A stretch of DNA of 64,000 nucleotides from Pseudoalteromonas umbrosa (GCF_030125375.1 NZ_JASJUU010000001.1:1099354-1163353), one strand, 5' to 3'; shown: positions 17,505 to 26,381, numbered from the stretch's first letter. The notes: generated by a model from the sequence alone, not told the origin. Numbers and translations: made by a program.

Positions 17505-18506
17505 ATGGAGCAGCGAAAAACTTTCAAATTTGCGTCTTTCAACCTTTTGAATTTTGCATCGCCTCCTTATGCATTTTATCAACCAGAGGAAACCTACAAT
17601 GACACCCAGTGGGCCACAAAAACGCAATTTATCACGGGTCTTATTCAACATATTGACCCCACCGTAATCGTCTTTCAAGAAGTCTTCGCCCCAGATGTTT
17701 TAGCCTCTATTTGCGAGGATTTAGGACTTAAATATTTTGCCACCGTAGATTCGCCCAAACCCGATGCCGTCTATCCAAACGTACTTTTCAACCCTGTTGT
17801 CGCGATTGCTTCTAAAGTGCCATTTAAGCAATGTAAACCTTTAGAACCATGCCATGAATTATTAGAATATTTAAATAATCTCGCAAACTTTAAATTTAAT
17901 CGAACCCCCATTAAATGCACCTTTGATTTAGAAGGATTTGGACTCTTAACCATTTATGCGGTGCATTTTAAATCTCAGCGAGTCCACTCCATGGCGCAAC
18001 TATTAGGAGACCCCGATCAAGAAGATCCATTCTTGGTTATGCTTAATCAAACAGTCGGCACAATGCAGTCTCAAATTTCTCGCTCTTTAGAAGCCTCCAT
18101 TGTATATTACGATGCACTTAAAACCCAAAGAGAAAAGAGCTCAGCTACATTAGTAATGGGCGACTTTAATGCACATATTACCAGCCCTGCTCTATCCTTC
18201 ATGACTGAGCAATTCCCTGTTGTCAGTGAATCAAGTCAATTAGGAACCGTTGGCCTATTCGAAAGCTTTGCCATCTCAGACAATCAGCCAGAACTCGGGG
18301 TTAAGCCTCCAACACATTATTTCCATGGTGAAGGTAACGTATTAGACTACATCTTAGCGTCCAAAGAGTTTTCACCCAGAGATCCAAATACCCGTGTCAA
18401 CTCGCTAACTTATCACAATTATGCGAGTCATTTGGACCCAAAAAGAGATGAAGAGGACATAAGATATTCAGATCACGCTGCAATTGCGATAGAAATTACA
18501 ATTTAA
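17505..18506 (+). CDS. Endonuclease/exonuclease/phosphatase (EEP) family protein
   Basis: This is a 333-residue EEP-fold hydrolase. Family motifs are FASFNLLNF (Asn of the first strand), VFQEVF (metal-binding Glu), IYAVHFKS, VMGDFNAHI (Asp-Asn) and YSDHAAIAI (catalytic Asp-His). A VLDYIL segment completes the site. Substrates in the family range from DNA to sphingolipids and inositol phosphates, so I do not assign one. No signal peptide is present. The ATG at 17505 has AGAGAG upstream; an in-frame ATG at 17484 has no ribosome binding site. It is divergent from thrS. Confidence 0.85.
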   Translation: MEQRKTFKFASFNLLNFASPPYAFYQPEETYNDTQWATKTQFITGLIQHIDPTVIVFQEVFAPDVLASICEDLGLKYFATVDSPKPDAVYPNVLFNPVVAIASKVPFKQCKPLEPCHELLEYLNNLANFKFNRTPIKCTFDLEGFGLLTIYAVHFKSQRVHSMAQLLGDPDQEDPFLVMLNQTVGTMQSQISRSLEASIVYYDALKTQREKSSATLVMGDFNAHITSPALSFMTEQFPVVSESSQLGTVGLFESFAISDNQPELGVKPPTHYFHGEGNVLDYILASKEFSPRDPNTRVNSLTYHNYASHLDPKRDEEDIRYSDHAAIAIEITI

Positions 18507-18557
18507 TAAACAAGCTATGCTATTATCCCTGCCATTAGGTATAAATTGGAAAATATA

Positions 18558-19019
18558 ATGAGAACATTAGGTGTTGAAATTACTGGTAGCGAAGCGATGC
18601 TTTGTCTTTTATCAAAAGAGAACGACGTATTCGACATTAGGGATATTCGACAAACTCGCTTCACATTGGCAAACATCGGTCAAGACCAAGAAGCGATGCG
18701 CAAGTTTCACTTCGATGTATCAAAGCTAGTTGAAGACTATCAAATCGATACCATCGCTATTCGTCAAAGGGCGCATAAAGGTAAATTTGCAGGCAGTGCT
18801 GCAGGCTTTAAAATGGAAGCGGCTTTTCAGCTTATTCCTAACACTGAAGTACATTTATTAAATGCAACTGAGGTGAAAGAACAATTAAAGCGCAACCCAG
18901 TCCCTGTTGATTATGCCGATACAGGATTGAGAAAGTACCAAGAACAAGCATTCACAAACGCTTACGTACTTATTATGCGCAAAACGTATGGCCACGACGT
19001 GGAAGATGAGCAAGCATAA
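18558..19019 (+). CDS. DUF3010 family protein
   Basis: The 153-residue protein matches the DUF3010 family in pattern: an N-terminal RTLGVEITGSEAMLCLL strand pair, the IDTIAIRQRAHKGKFAGSAAGFKMEAAFQ region and a closing LRKYQEQAFTNAYVLI. The function is unknown. The first strand and the central Gly-rich helix resemble an RNase H/RuvC-like fold, which is only inference. The start ATG has TTGGA 7 nt upstream; a TTG four codons before it is less likely. It is 51 bp downstream of the EEP gene and possibly cotranscribed. A strong hairpin follows at 19042. Confidence 0.75.
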   Translation: MRTLGVEITGSEAMLCLLSKENDVFDIRDIRQTRFTLANIGQDQEAMRKFHFDVSKLVEDYQIDTIAIRQRAHKGKFAGSAAGFKMEAAFQLIPNTEVHLLNATEVKEQLKRNPVPVDYADTGLRKYQEQAFTNAYVLIMRKTYGHDVEDEQA

Positions 19020-19041
19020 TATCGTGCCAACTTAAATATTT

Positions 19042-19064
19042 AAGGTGAGTAAGCTACTCACCTT
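19042..19064 (+). terminator. Perfect 10-bp hairpin after the DUF3010 gene
   Basis: AAGGTGAGTA and TACTCACCTT pair perfectly around AGC, 22 nt after the stop codon. There is no T-run behind it, so it may stop transcription weakly or protect the mRNA 3' end. Confidence 0.45.
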
Positions 19065-19205
19065 GTGAACTGCATCTGTCCACAACCTCTCCCTCTCTTC
19101 ACTCATTCGTTTCATTGACACGTATACTTATACAAACCATTATCTGTTACTCTCGATACACTTAACAAAGTGAATCGCACATAATGAAAACTATAAGGAT
19201 GTATA

Positions 19206-21050
19206 ATGTATAAGCTGTTTGAAAAGCTCACCGATGCTTTCCCATCCCAAGATGCCAGCCAGCCACCAAACTCCCTGTATGCTTTTTGTCGACATTATAG
19301 TCGCGGTATGGAATACCCACTGATTATTATGTCTGTGTGCGCAGCCTTACTTGCTACATTAGAAGTTACCCTATTCAGCTTTATGGGCACATTGGTAGAT
19401 TGGATGCAAACCATGGATCCACAGCAGCTCTTTAATGACAAAAGTGATACCTTGCTTATCATGGCACTGATCACTCTCATTGCTATCCCTCTATTGGTTT
19501 TTGTTCACAGCGCTTTTTTACACCAGAGTTTGCTCGGTAACTACCCTATGTCAATTCGATGGCTGGCACATAGATACTTGCTAAAGCAAAGCATGTCATT
19601 TTATCAAGACGATTATGCTGGCAGGATCTCGACAAAATTAATGCAAACCTCTTTAGCCATCAGAGAGGCGGTAATGAAGCTGCTCGATGTACTGGTTTAC
19701 ATTGTTGTTTACTTTGGCGCGACACTTGTGCTGATTGGTAGCAGCGATATAAAACTCTTGATACCACTATTTATTTGGTTATTTTTCTACATTTGTGTTC
19801 AAGTTTACTTTTTACCACGCTTAAAACGTGTCTCTTCTGAGCAGGCAAATGCGCGCTCAGAAATGACTGGGCGGGTCGTAGATAGCTATACCAATATCTC
19901 TACCGTTAAGCTTTTCTCCTATACAAAGCGAGAAGAAGAGTATGCTAAAAGCAGCATGGATGTGTTCATGCAGCCGGTTTATCGACAAATGCGGCTTGTT
20001 ACCAGCCTTAATGTCAGCATCCAAGTATTAAATTACCTTCTGGTTTTCTCCATTGCCGGGCTATCACTATATCTTTGGTCACACAATGTGATTTCTGCAG
20101 GTGAAATAGCCATTGCGATCAGCCTTTCCTTAAGACTAAACGGCATGTCGCAATGGATCATGTGGGAAATAAGTAGCTTATTTGAAAATATCGGTACTGT
20201 TGTAGATGGCATGAACACGCTATCAAAACCCATAGAGGTTGCCGATATGCCCAATGCCAATGAGCTCATTGTCACAAAGGGACGCATTGACTTTAAAGAT
20301 GTCACTTTTGCATATAAACGCCAAGATAAGCAGTTGACGAACTCAGTCTTTGATAACTTATCCTTAGAAATTAAAAGCGGTGAAAAGATTGGCATTGTTG
20401 GTCGCTCTGGCTCTGGTAAATCGACTTTAGTCAATTTATTACTGAGATTTTACGATATTCAACAAGGTAAGATTACGATTGATGAACAAGATATCTCTCA
20501 AGTCACACAAGAAAGCTTAAGAAAGCAAATCGCGATGGTGACACAAGACACTGCTTTGTTACACCGCAGCATTAGAGACAATGTTTTATATGGCAGGCCT
20601 GATGCAACAGAAGATGAATTACTACAGGCAATCAATAAAGCGCAGGCAAGTTCTTTTATTTGGGACCTTGAGGACAGTCATGGCAATCAAGGTCTAGATG
20701 CCCAAGTTGGTGAGCGTGGTGTCAAACTCTCCGGAGGCCAAAGGCAACGTATTGCCATTGCTAGAGTCCTTTTAAAAGATGCACCAATTTTAGTACTTGA
20801 CGAAGCCACCTCAGCTCTTGATTCAGAGTCTGAACAAGCAATCCAAGCCAGCTTAGATGAGTTAATGCAAGATAAAACGGTGATTGCGATTGCGCATAGA
20901 TTATCAACCATTGCACAGATGGACAGATTAATTGTACTTGAGCAAGGTGCCATTGTAGAGCAAGGAACGCATACAGAGCTACTTGAGCAGAATGGCATAT
21001 ATGCCAAACTCTGGGCACATCAAACAGGTGGCTTTATTGGCGTGGACTAA
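19206..21050 (+). CDS. ABC transporter, fused permease-ATPase (MsbA/MDR type)
   Basis: The 614-residue half transporter has six membrane helices (about residues 35-335) followed by a nucleotide-binding domain: Walker A GRSGSGKST, Q-loop VTQDTALL, signature LSGGQRQRIAIAR, Walker B ILVLDEATSALD and H-loop IAHRLST. It probably works as a homodimer exporting a hydrophobic compound. The substrate is unknown, and MsbA itself is a different gene at 59115-60851. AAGGATGTATA precedes the ATG. The 3' end overlaps the convergent TetR gene by 17 bp. Confidence 0.9.
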   Translation: MYKLFEKLTDAFPSQDASQPPNSLYAFCRHYSRGMEYPLIIMSVCAALLATLEVTLFSFMGTLVDWMQTMDPQQLFNDKSDTLLIMALITLIAIPLLVFVHSAFLHQSLLGNYPMSIRWLAHRYLLKQSMSFYQDDYAGRISTKLMQTSLAIREAVMKLLDVLVYIVVYFGATLVLIGSSDIKLLIPLFIWLFFYICVQVYFLPRLKRVSSEQANARSEMTGRVVDSYTNISTVKLFSYTKREEEYAKSSMDVFMQPVYRQMRLVTSLNVSIQVLNYLLVFSIAGLSLYLWSHNVISAGEIAIAISLSLRLNGMSQWIMWEISSLFENIGTVVDGMNTLSKPIEVADMPNANELIVTKGRIDFKDVTFAYKRQDKQLTNSVFDNLSLEIKSGEKIGIVGRSGSGKSTLVNLLLRFYDIQQGKITIDEQDISQVTQESLRKQIAMVTQDTALLHRSIRDNVLYGRPDATEDELLQAINKAQASSFIWDLEDSHGNQGLDAQVGERGVKLSGGQRQRIAIARVLLKDAPILVLDEATSALDSESEQAIQASLDELMQDKTVIAIAHRLSTIAQMDRLIVLEQGAIVEQGTHTELLEQNGIYAKLWAHQTGGFIGVD

Positions 21051-21636
21051 CACCACGACAAAACAATTTACAGGCTTGTTCAATAAATGCTTCAAGTTGC
21101 TGCTCATCTACGGGAGGCTGCCACCTGATGGCCATCTCCCAAAATGTGAGCCTTTTTAAGCCACCCCAAAAAAAGGCGGCAGCAAAATGGGCATCATGAT
21201 CGCCTAAGCATCCTGCACTGGATGCTTCTTCAAACCACACTACCATTGACTGCTCACAGTGACTGAATTTTTCATTTAATCGATGTGCTTGTGTCTCACT
21301 TCGCATTGACTCAATCATCACAATACGGGATAACCGGATATAGTCAGGATCGCACAGCAAACTTACAACACTGGTCGCTAAATGTTTTAATTGCACTTCA
21401 AAGTCATAGTTCGGAATAAACTGAATTGCAGTTAATGGTTCTATTCTTTCAATAAGTAAAATAACAACAGCATCAAATAGCGCTTCTTTATTCGGGTAGT
21501 GCTTATATAAAGTCCTTTTTGATACTTCAGCCTTTTGGCAAATCGCCTCCATTGTTGTGGCCTGCAACCCATTTAGCGCAAATTGTTCTATCGCGGCACT
21601 AACGATTGCTTGCTGTTTGGCTGACAATTGTGTCAT
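21034..21636 (-). CDS. TetR-family repressor, probable regulator of the RND pump
   Basis: This 200-residue protein has an N-terminal TetR helix-turn-helix (about residues 8-55: SAAIEQFALNGLQATTMEAICQKAEVSKRTLYKHYPNKEALF) and an all-helical ligand domain. It is divergent from an RND efflux operon, a typical local repressor arrangement. The intergenic region holds three 18-bp palindromes at 32-33 bp intervals. The first overlaps the likely promoter of this gene (TATACT on the minus strand), which would give autoregulation. GAGAGAAATAA precedes the ATG. The effector is probably a pump substrate. Confidence 0.9.
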   Translation of the reverse strand: MTQLSAKQQAIVSAAIEQFALNGLQATTMEAICQKAEVSKRTLYKHYPNKEALFDAVVILLIERIEPLTAIQFIPNYDFEVQLKHLATSVVSLLCDPDYIRLSRIVMIESMRSETQAHRLNEKFSHCEQSMVVWFEEASSAGCLGDHDAHFAAAFFWGGLKRLTFWEMAIRWQPPVDEQQLEAFIEQACKLFCRGVSPRQ

Positions 21637-21695
21637 TTATTTCTCTCACTTTTAACAATTAACACCAGTTTAACCAATTATCGGGACAATAAAAA

Positions 21696-21713
21696 GTATA
21701 CGGTTACGTTTAT
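21696..21713. promoter_or_regulatory. TetR operator candidate 1
   Basis: GTATACG-GTTA-CGTTTAT is the first of three imperfect palindromes of form GTAnACG-N4-CGTTTAC. It lies nearest the TetR gene and covers a TATACT that could be its -10 element. Confidence 0.6.
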
Positions 21714-21727
21714 CTATAAAATAAAAA

Positions 21728-21745
21728 GTACACGACATCGTTTAC
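21728..21745. promoter_or_regulatory. TetR operator candidate 2
   Basis: GTACACG-ACAT-CGTTTAC is the middle site, 32 bp from site 1 and about three helical turns away on the same face of the DNA. Confidence 0.6.
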
Positions 21746-21760
21746 CTTTATATTAAACAA

Positions 21761-21778
21761 GTATACACTAGCGTTTAC
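21761..21778. promoter_or_regulatory. TetR operator candidate 3, overlapping the RND -35
   Basis: GTATACA-CTAG-CGTTTAC is the third site, 33 bp from site 2. Its last bases are part of the TTTACT hexamer proposed as the -35 of the RND promoter, so binding here would block RNA polymerase. Confidence 0.6.
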
Positions 21779-21802
21779 TTGTATAGTTGTCGAGTTTATA
21801 AC
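21774..21802 (+). promoter_or_regulatory. Predicted promoter of the RND efflux operon
   Basis: TTTACT (21774-21779), a 17-bp spacer and TATAAC (21797-21802) form a reasonable sigma-70 promoter. It would start the transcript near 21809, about 20 nt before a short leader ORF. Confidence 0.5.
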
Positions 21803-21830
21803 CTTTACTTTGGTGTGAGGAAGGTATCAA

Positions 21831-21881
21831 ATGGACAATCTGCCCACTAATACCCTATGTGGAATAATTTATACAAGGTAG
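21831..21881 (+). CDS. Putative 16-codon leader peptide of the RND operon
   Basis: ATG at 21831 opens a 16-codon frame (MDNLPTNTLCGIIYTR) ending TAG. A strong ribosome binding site, GAGGAAGG, lies about 6 nt upstream. The ORF sits between the predicted promoter and the membrane-fusion gene. It is followed by a 7-bp hairpin, AAACTGT (21888-21894) and ACAGTTT (21912-21918), that could change pairing when ribosomes stall. It may be a regulatory leader like those of ribosome-targeting drug resistance genes. It is too short for coding statistics, so it is a hypothesis. Confidence 0.4.
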   Translation: MDNLPTNTLCGIIYTR

Positions 21882-21952
21882 TAAGCTAAACTGTGATGAG
21901 CAATACCAGCGACAGTTTGGAAGCACGATAGTTAATAGGATTTGGAGTGTTC

Positions 21953-23128
21953 ATGTATCCAGCATCATTCAAAAGCAAAGTTAAACACCTTTCTTTAGCA
22001 CTTTTTACAGCAGGCATGTTAAGTGCTTGCTCAGAAGCTCCACAGCAACAAGCAGGATTTGGTATGCAACCTGCTCAAGTCAGTGTGACTCATGTTTCAA
22101 CACAAAGCGTACCGTTTAAAATTGAATTACCAGCGACACTTCTTGGCGACAAAGAAGTTGAAATACGTGCTCGAGTGTCAGGACTGATTGAATCCAGAAA
22201 CTTTGATGAGGGACAATACGTAAAAGCGGGACATTCTCTATTCACCATCGAATTAAAGCCATTCGAGCTGGAACTTGAAAAAGCACAAGCTGAACTCCAT
22301 GCTGCAGAAGCAAACGTGGCACAAGCGAAACGCGAAAGAGATAGATTAGAAAAACTTAAAGATGAGCGTTCAGTCTCTAAGCGCGATTTCGATAATGCCG
22401 TTTCAGCTTACGATATTTCACTTGCTAATTTAGAGTCTGCAAAAGTGGCTTTAAACGAAGCCAAACTTGACCTTGAATACGCACAAGTAAAAGCGCCAGT
22501 GTCAGGCATTATCGGTCGTGAAAAAGAATCTCAAGGTAGTTACATCTCTGGTCCAACCGTACTTCTTACAGAACTGACAGACACCAGTTTTATGAGAGCA
22601 CGCTTTGGTTTCTCAGAGCGAGAGCAGCTAGCAATGCGAAAAGATGTTGAACTTGGTACGTTAACCCTGCCAAAAAATAACGAGTTTGACGCCACCATCA
22701 TTTTGCAAGATGGCTCCACCTACTCTGAGCAAGGTAAAGTTAACTTCTCAGATGTCAGAGTGAACCGTTTTACCGGTACTTCAGAACTGCAAGCTCGTAT
22801 TGCCAACCCAAAAGGTGAATTAAGACCTGGGCAATTTGTGCGTGTGCAACTGAGTGGTGCAGTTAGAAACCAAGCAATCGTGGTGCCGCAACGTGCTGTT
22901 TTAGATAATGGAACGGGTAAATTCGTCTATATCGCAGCAGATAATGAGCAAGGGATGAAAGTGGCTCTACCTGCACCGGTTGAGGTTGGCGAGTGGGTGC
23001 AACTAGATGGTCAAAATATGTGGGTTATTCGCTCAGGACTGCAACCAAATCAACCTGTAATTGTTGAAGGTATGGCTCGTATATTCTTCCCCGGCATGCC
23101 AGTTAATGTAGCGGCTAAAGGAGAATAA
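21953..23128 (+). CDS. RND efflux periplasmic adaptor lipoprotein (AcrA/MexA type)
   Basis: The 391-residue membrane-fusion protein has a lipoprotein signal with lipobox LSAC (cysteine near residue 26). The barrel/lipoyl halves (EVEIRARVSGLIESRNF and YAQVKAPVSGIIGREKES) flank an alpha-hairpin of about 65 residues (LEKAQAELHAAEANVAQAKRERD...). It bridges the inner-membrane RND pump and an outer-membrane channel. The ATG at 21953 has GGAG 5 nt upstream; a GTG two codons earlier is less likely. The permease gene follows after 5 bp. No TolC-like gene is adjacent. Confidence 0.93.
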   Translation: MYPASFKSKVKHLSLALFTAGMLSACSEAPQQQAGFGMQPAQVSVTHVSTQSVPFKIELPATLLGDKEVEIRARVSGLIESRNFDEGQYVKAGHSLFTIELKPFELELEKAQAELHAAEANVAQAKRERDRLEKLKDERSVSKRDFDNAVSAYDISLANLESAKVALNEAKLDLEYAQVKAPVSGIIGREKESQGSYISGPTVLLTELTDTSFMRARFGFSEREQLAMRKDVELGTLTLPKNNEFDATIILQDGSTYSEQGKVNFSDVRVNRFTGTSELQARIANPKGELRPGQFVRVQLSGAVRNQAIVVPQRAVLDNGTGKFVYIAADNEQGMKVALPAPVEVGEWVQLDGQNMWVIRSGLQPNQPVIVEGMARIFFPGMPVNVAAKGE

Positions 23129-23133
23129 GCCCT

Positions 23134-26100
23134 ATGTTCTCTAAATATTTTATCGATAGGCCTATTTTTGCCTTTGTGATCTCAATTGTGATAGTACTGG
23201 CAGGCCTCGCGGCAATGCGTACTTTGCCTGTTGCACAATACCCTGAAATCTCACCGCCTCAAGTTCAAGTTACGGCGGTATATCCTGGTGCATCTGCCGA
23301 TGTGCTAGAGCAAACTGTTGCAGCCCCGATAGAAAATGCCATCACAGGTGTTGAAGGCATGATGTATATGGAGTCAATCAGCAGCAGTGCCGGTGCAACA
23401 ACCATCACAGTGACATTTGAAATTGGCACTGACGTTGACCAAGCAGCTGTTGATGTCAATAACAGAGTAAAGCAAGTCGAGGCTCGATTACCTGAAGAAA
23501 CAAGGCGTCAAGGTGTCGTTGTAGCCAAAGGGTCATCCAGCTTCTTGCAAGTTCATGCTTTCTACTCTCCAGACAACAGCCGTTCAAGCTTATGGACATC
23601 AAACTATGTCACCATGAATATCTTAGATAACATTAAACGTATTCCTGGTACGACCAATGTTCAAATATTTGGTGCCCGTGATTATGCAATGCGAATTTGG
23701 CTCAGACCTGATCTTATGAGCCAATTAAAGGTCACGGTAGAGGAAGTCACAAGTGCGATTCGTGAACAAAACTCACAATATGCCGCAGGAAGCATTGGTG
23801 CAACCCCTACATCTGCAAGTCCTCAAGAGCTAGTATACAGTGTCACTGCACAAGGGCGATTATCTACGCCTGAAGAGTTTGACAACATCATTATTCGCGC
23901 AAACGCCGATGGCTCTTCTTTAAGACTTAAAGACATCGCTCGCGTTGAACTCGGTTCAAAAGATTATAACTTCAACGGTACGATCAACGGTAAAGATGCT
24001 GTTCTGCTTGGCATATTCTTGCAGCCAGGTGCCAATGCGCTAGACGTAGCCAATGAAGTTGAAAACGAGATTGACAAACTCAAGTCACAGTTTCCACAAG
24101 GTCTTGCGCATATCAACTCGTATGACACAACGCGTTTTGTAGAAGTATCCATTCGTGAAGTGTTGATCACTTTAGTAGAAGCCATGGTGTTGGTATTCTT
24201 GGTGGTATACCTGTTTTTACAAAACTGGCGCGCAACCTTAATTCCAACCCTTGCAGTGCCGGTGTCCTTACTTGGGACTTTTGCAGGGCTTTACATGCTC
24301 GGTTATTCAATCAATACCCTCACCTTATTTGGTATGGTGCTTTCAATAGGTATCGTTGTCGATGACGCCATTGTTGTACTCGAAAACGTAGAGCGTATTA
24401 TGCATGAACAACGAGTGAGTGCCCGTGAAGCCGCTTACAAAGCAATGGAAGAAGTCAGTGGCCCGGTTGTTGCTATTGTATTGGTGCTTTGTTCTGTATT
24501 TATTCCTATCGCCTTTTTAGGTGGCTTAACAGGTGAGCTATTCAGACAATTTGCCATCACTATTTCAATTTCTGTGAGCTTGTCGGGTGTTGTCGCTTTA
24601 ACCATGACGCCAGCACTGTGCGTTTTAATCTTAAAACATGAAGACAAGCAAACCGCCCGCTTTTTCTTGTGGTTTAATAATTGGTTCACGCGCATCACTG
24701 GAAAATATGTCGGCTCAGTGAGCTTTATGATACGCCGTGGTGCGCTAGGTTTTGTGCTCATGTCAGCAATGGTAGGCACAACCCTGTTTATGTGGGAAAA
24801 AACACCAGGTTCACTGGTACCAGATGAAGACCAAGGCTTTTACATCAGTGCAGTATTCTTGCCAGATGGCACTTCGTTAGAGCGCACAACTGAGGTCACC
24901 AAACAAGTTATTGAAGCAGCTCAGTCAAACCCTGCAAACGAGAACGTTGTTGCCTTTACCGGTTTCGATTTCTTGGGGGGTGGTTACAAAAATAATGCAG
25001 CAACTCTATTCATTACCCAAAAACACTGGGATGAGCGCGAAGTAGATACAAAATCACTTGTTGGCGAGCTCTTTATGAAAACCGCGCATATCAAAGAAGC
25101 GCTCGTGCTTGCGTTTAACCCTCCAGCTATCTTCGGGTTAGGCTCTACAGGTGGCTTTGAGTTTTATCTACAAAATAAAACTGGCGCAGATCCTGAGAAA
25201 TTAAAACAGGGTATGCAATTGATGATGAACGCAGCTCAGCAGAGTCCTATCTTAGGTGGGTTACAAACTCTGTGGCGTCCCGATGCACCTCAACTCCAAG
25301 TACATATGGACAGAGAGCAAGCCAGAGCAATGGGCGTCAATATCAACTCAGCGTTTAACGCCCTTGCTGCAAATTTAGGTAATTACTATGTAAATGACTT
25401 CAACAAGTTTGGTCGTTCATGGCAGGTAATTATGTCTGCAGAAGCACAATTTAGAATGTCACCTCAGGATGTTGGTCGCATCTATGTGAAAAACAACCAA
25501 GGTGATATGGTGCCCATATCTGCTTTCACCGATATTGAGTTCTCACGTGGGCCTGAAAGTTTGCACCGTTATAACAATTTATCGGCTGTAAAATTAATGG
25601 GTAACGCAGCGCCAGGGTATAGCTCGGGTCAAGCAATTGCAGAGATTGAGAGAATTGCCGCTGAAGTTCTACCGCCTGATATGACGTTCGAATGGACAGC
25701 ATCAGCATTCCAAGAAAAGCGTAGCTCTGGCACAACGGGGCTTGCATTAGGCCTTGCCGTTGTTATGGTATTTTTGATACTCGCCGCTTTGTATGAGCGT
25801 TGGTCATTACCTATCTCTGTGCTACTCGCTCTGCCGTTTGGTACCTTCGGTGCTTTAGTATCAATATGGATTGCGGGTCTCACCAATGACGTATATTTTC
25901 AAATTGGTCTTGTCACGCTACTGGGCCTTGCAAGTAAAAATGCCATTTTGATTGTTGAATATGCATTAATGAAACACCAACAGGGTTGGAGTGCTAGCGC
26001 TGCTGCATTGGAAGCCGCAAGGTTAAGGTTCCGCCCTATCATCATGACGTCACTTGCATTTATTCTGGGCGTGGTACCTTTGGTATTAAGCTCAGGTGCA

Positions 26101-26307
26101 GGCGCAGGGGCGAGACACAGTGTTGGTACAGGCGTGATGGGTGGCATGATGGCGGCCACTTTCTTAGCTGTATTCTTTGTACCGTTATTCTTTTACTGGT
26201 TAACAACTAGGAAGTTTACGGAAAAGCGTTCAAAGAAAGACCTAGCAAAAGAAATAGCCGAGCATCATAAAAAAGATCACACTGAAACTCAGGAAGATCT
26301 CGCTTAA
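23134..26307 (+). CDS. RND multidrug efflux permease (AcrB/HAE1 family)
   Basis: This 1,057-residue proton-driven exporter has 12 membrane helices and two large periplasmic loops. MFSKYFIDRPIFAFVISI is the canonical HAE1 start, and helix 4 carries the proton-relay pair in GIVVDDAIVVLENVER. LPVAQYPEISPPQV, GATTITVTFEIGTDVD and the second-half ASKNAILIVEYA are family marks. It works as a trimer with the adaptor encoded 5 bp upstream. AAAGGAG precedes the ATG. Substrates are unknown. It is followed by a perfect 14-bp hairpin. Confidence 0.95.
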   Translation: MFSKYFIDRPIFAFVISIVIVLAGLAAMRTLPVAQYPEISPPQVQVTAVYPGASADVLEQTVAAPIENAITGVEGMMYMESISSSAGATTITVTFEIGTDVDQAAVDVNNRVKQVEARLPEETRRQGVVVAKGSSSFLQVHAFYSPDNSRSSLWTSNYVTMNILDNIKRIPGTTNVQIFGARDYAMRIWLRPDLMSQLKVTVEEVTSAIREQNSQYAAGSIGATPTSASPQELVYSVTAQGRLSTPEEFDNIIIRANADGSSLRLKDIARVELGSKDYNFNGTINGKDAVLLGIFLQPGANALDVANEVENEIDKLKSQFPQGLAHINSYDTTRFVEVSIREVLITLVEAMVLVFLVVYLFLQNWRATLIPTLAVPVSLLGTFAGLYMLGYSINTLTLFGMVLSIGIVVDDAIVVLENVERIMHEQRVSAREAAYKAMEEVSGPVVAIVLVLCSVFIPIAFLGGLTGELFRQFAITISISVSLSGVVALTMTPALCVLILKHEDKQTARFFLWFNNWFTRITGKYVGSVSFMIRRGALGFVLMSAMVGTTLFMWEKTPGSLVPDEDQGFYISAVFLPDGTSLERTTEVTKQVIEAAQSNPANENVVAFTGFDFLGGGYKNNAATLFITQKHWDEREVDTKSLVGELFMKTAHIKEALVLAFNPPAIFGLGSTGGFEFYLQNKTGADPEKLKQGMQLMMNAAQQSPILGGLQTLWRPDAPQLQVHMDREQARAMGVNINSAFNALAANLGNYYVNDFNKFGRSWQVIMSAEAQFRMSPQDVGRIYVKNNQGDMVPISAFTDIEFSRGPESLHRYNNLSAVKLMGNAAPGYSSGQAIAEIERIAAEVLPPDMTFEWTASAFQEKRSSGTTGLALGLAVVMVFLILAALYERWSLPISVLLALPFGTFGALVSIWIAGLTNDVYFQIGLVTLLGLASKNAILIVEYALMKHQQGWSASAAALEAARLRFRPIIMTSLAFILGVVPLVLSSGAGAGARHSVGTGVMGGMMAATFLAVFFVPLFFYWLTTRKFTEKRSKKDLAKEIAEHHKKDHTETQEDLA

Positions 26308-26312
26308 CCTTT

Positions 26313-26344
26313 GCGGTAAACGCCAGCTCTCTGGCGTTTACCGC
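26313..26344 (+). terminator. Perfect 14-bp hairpin after the RND operon
   Basis: GCGGTAAACGCCAG (26313-26326) and CTGGCGTTTACCGC (26331-26344) pair without mismatch around CTCT, six bases after the permease stop. There is no T-run behind it. It contains GTAAACG and CGTTTAC, the same heptamers as the upstream TetR operator half-sites but spaced 12 instead of 4. Confidence 0.5.
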
Positions 26345-26381
26345 TGCACTGCACTTCGCGGTTACAAATCATAACAAGGTT

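Noticed and set aside
19121..19127. A TetR half-site (CGTATAC) upstream of the MDR-type ABC gene
   Set aside because: Only one half matches and it overlaps a plausible TATACT -10 element, so chance or promoter function explains it.
20033..21018. Minus-strand open frames inside the MDR-type ABC transporter
   Set aside because: The ABC gene has all expected motifs across the region; the antisense frames have no starts with ribosome binding sites.
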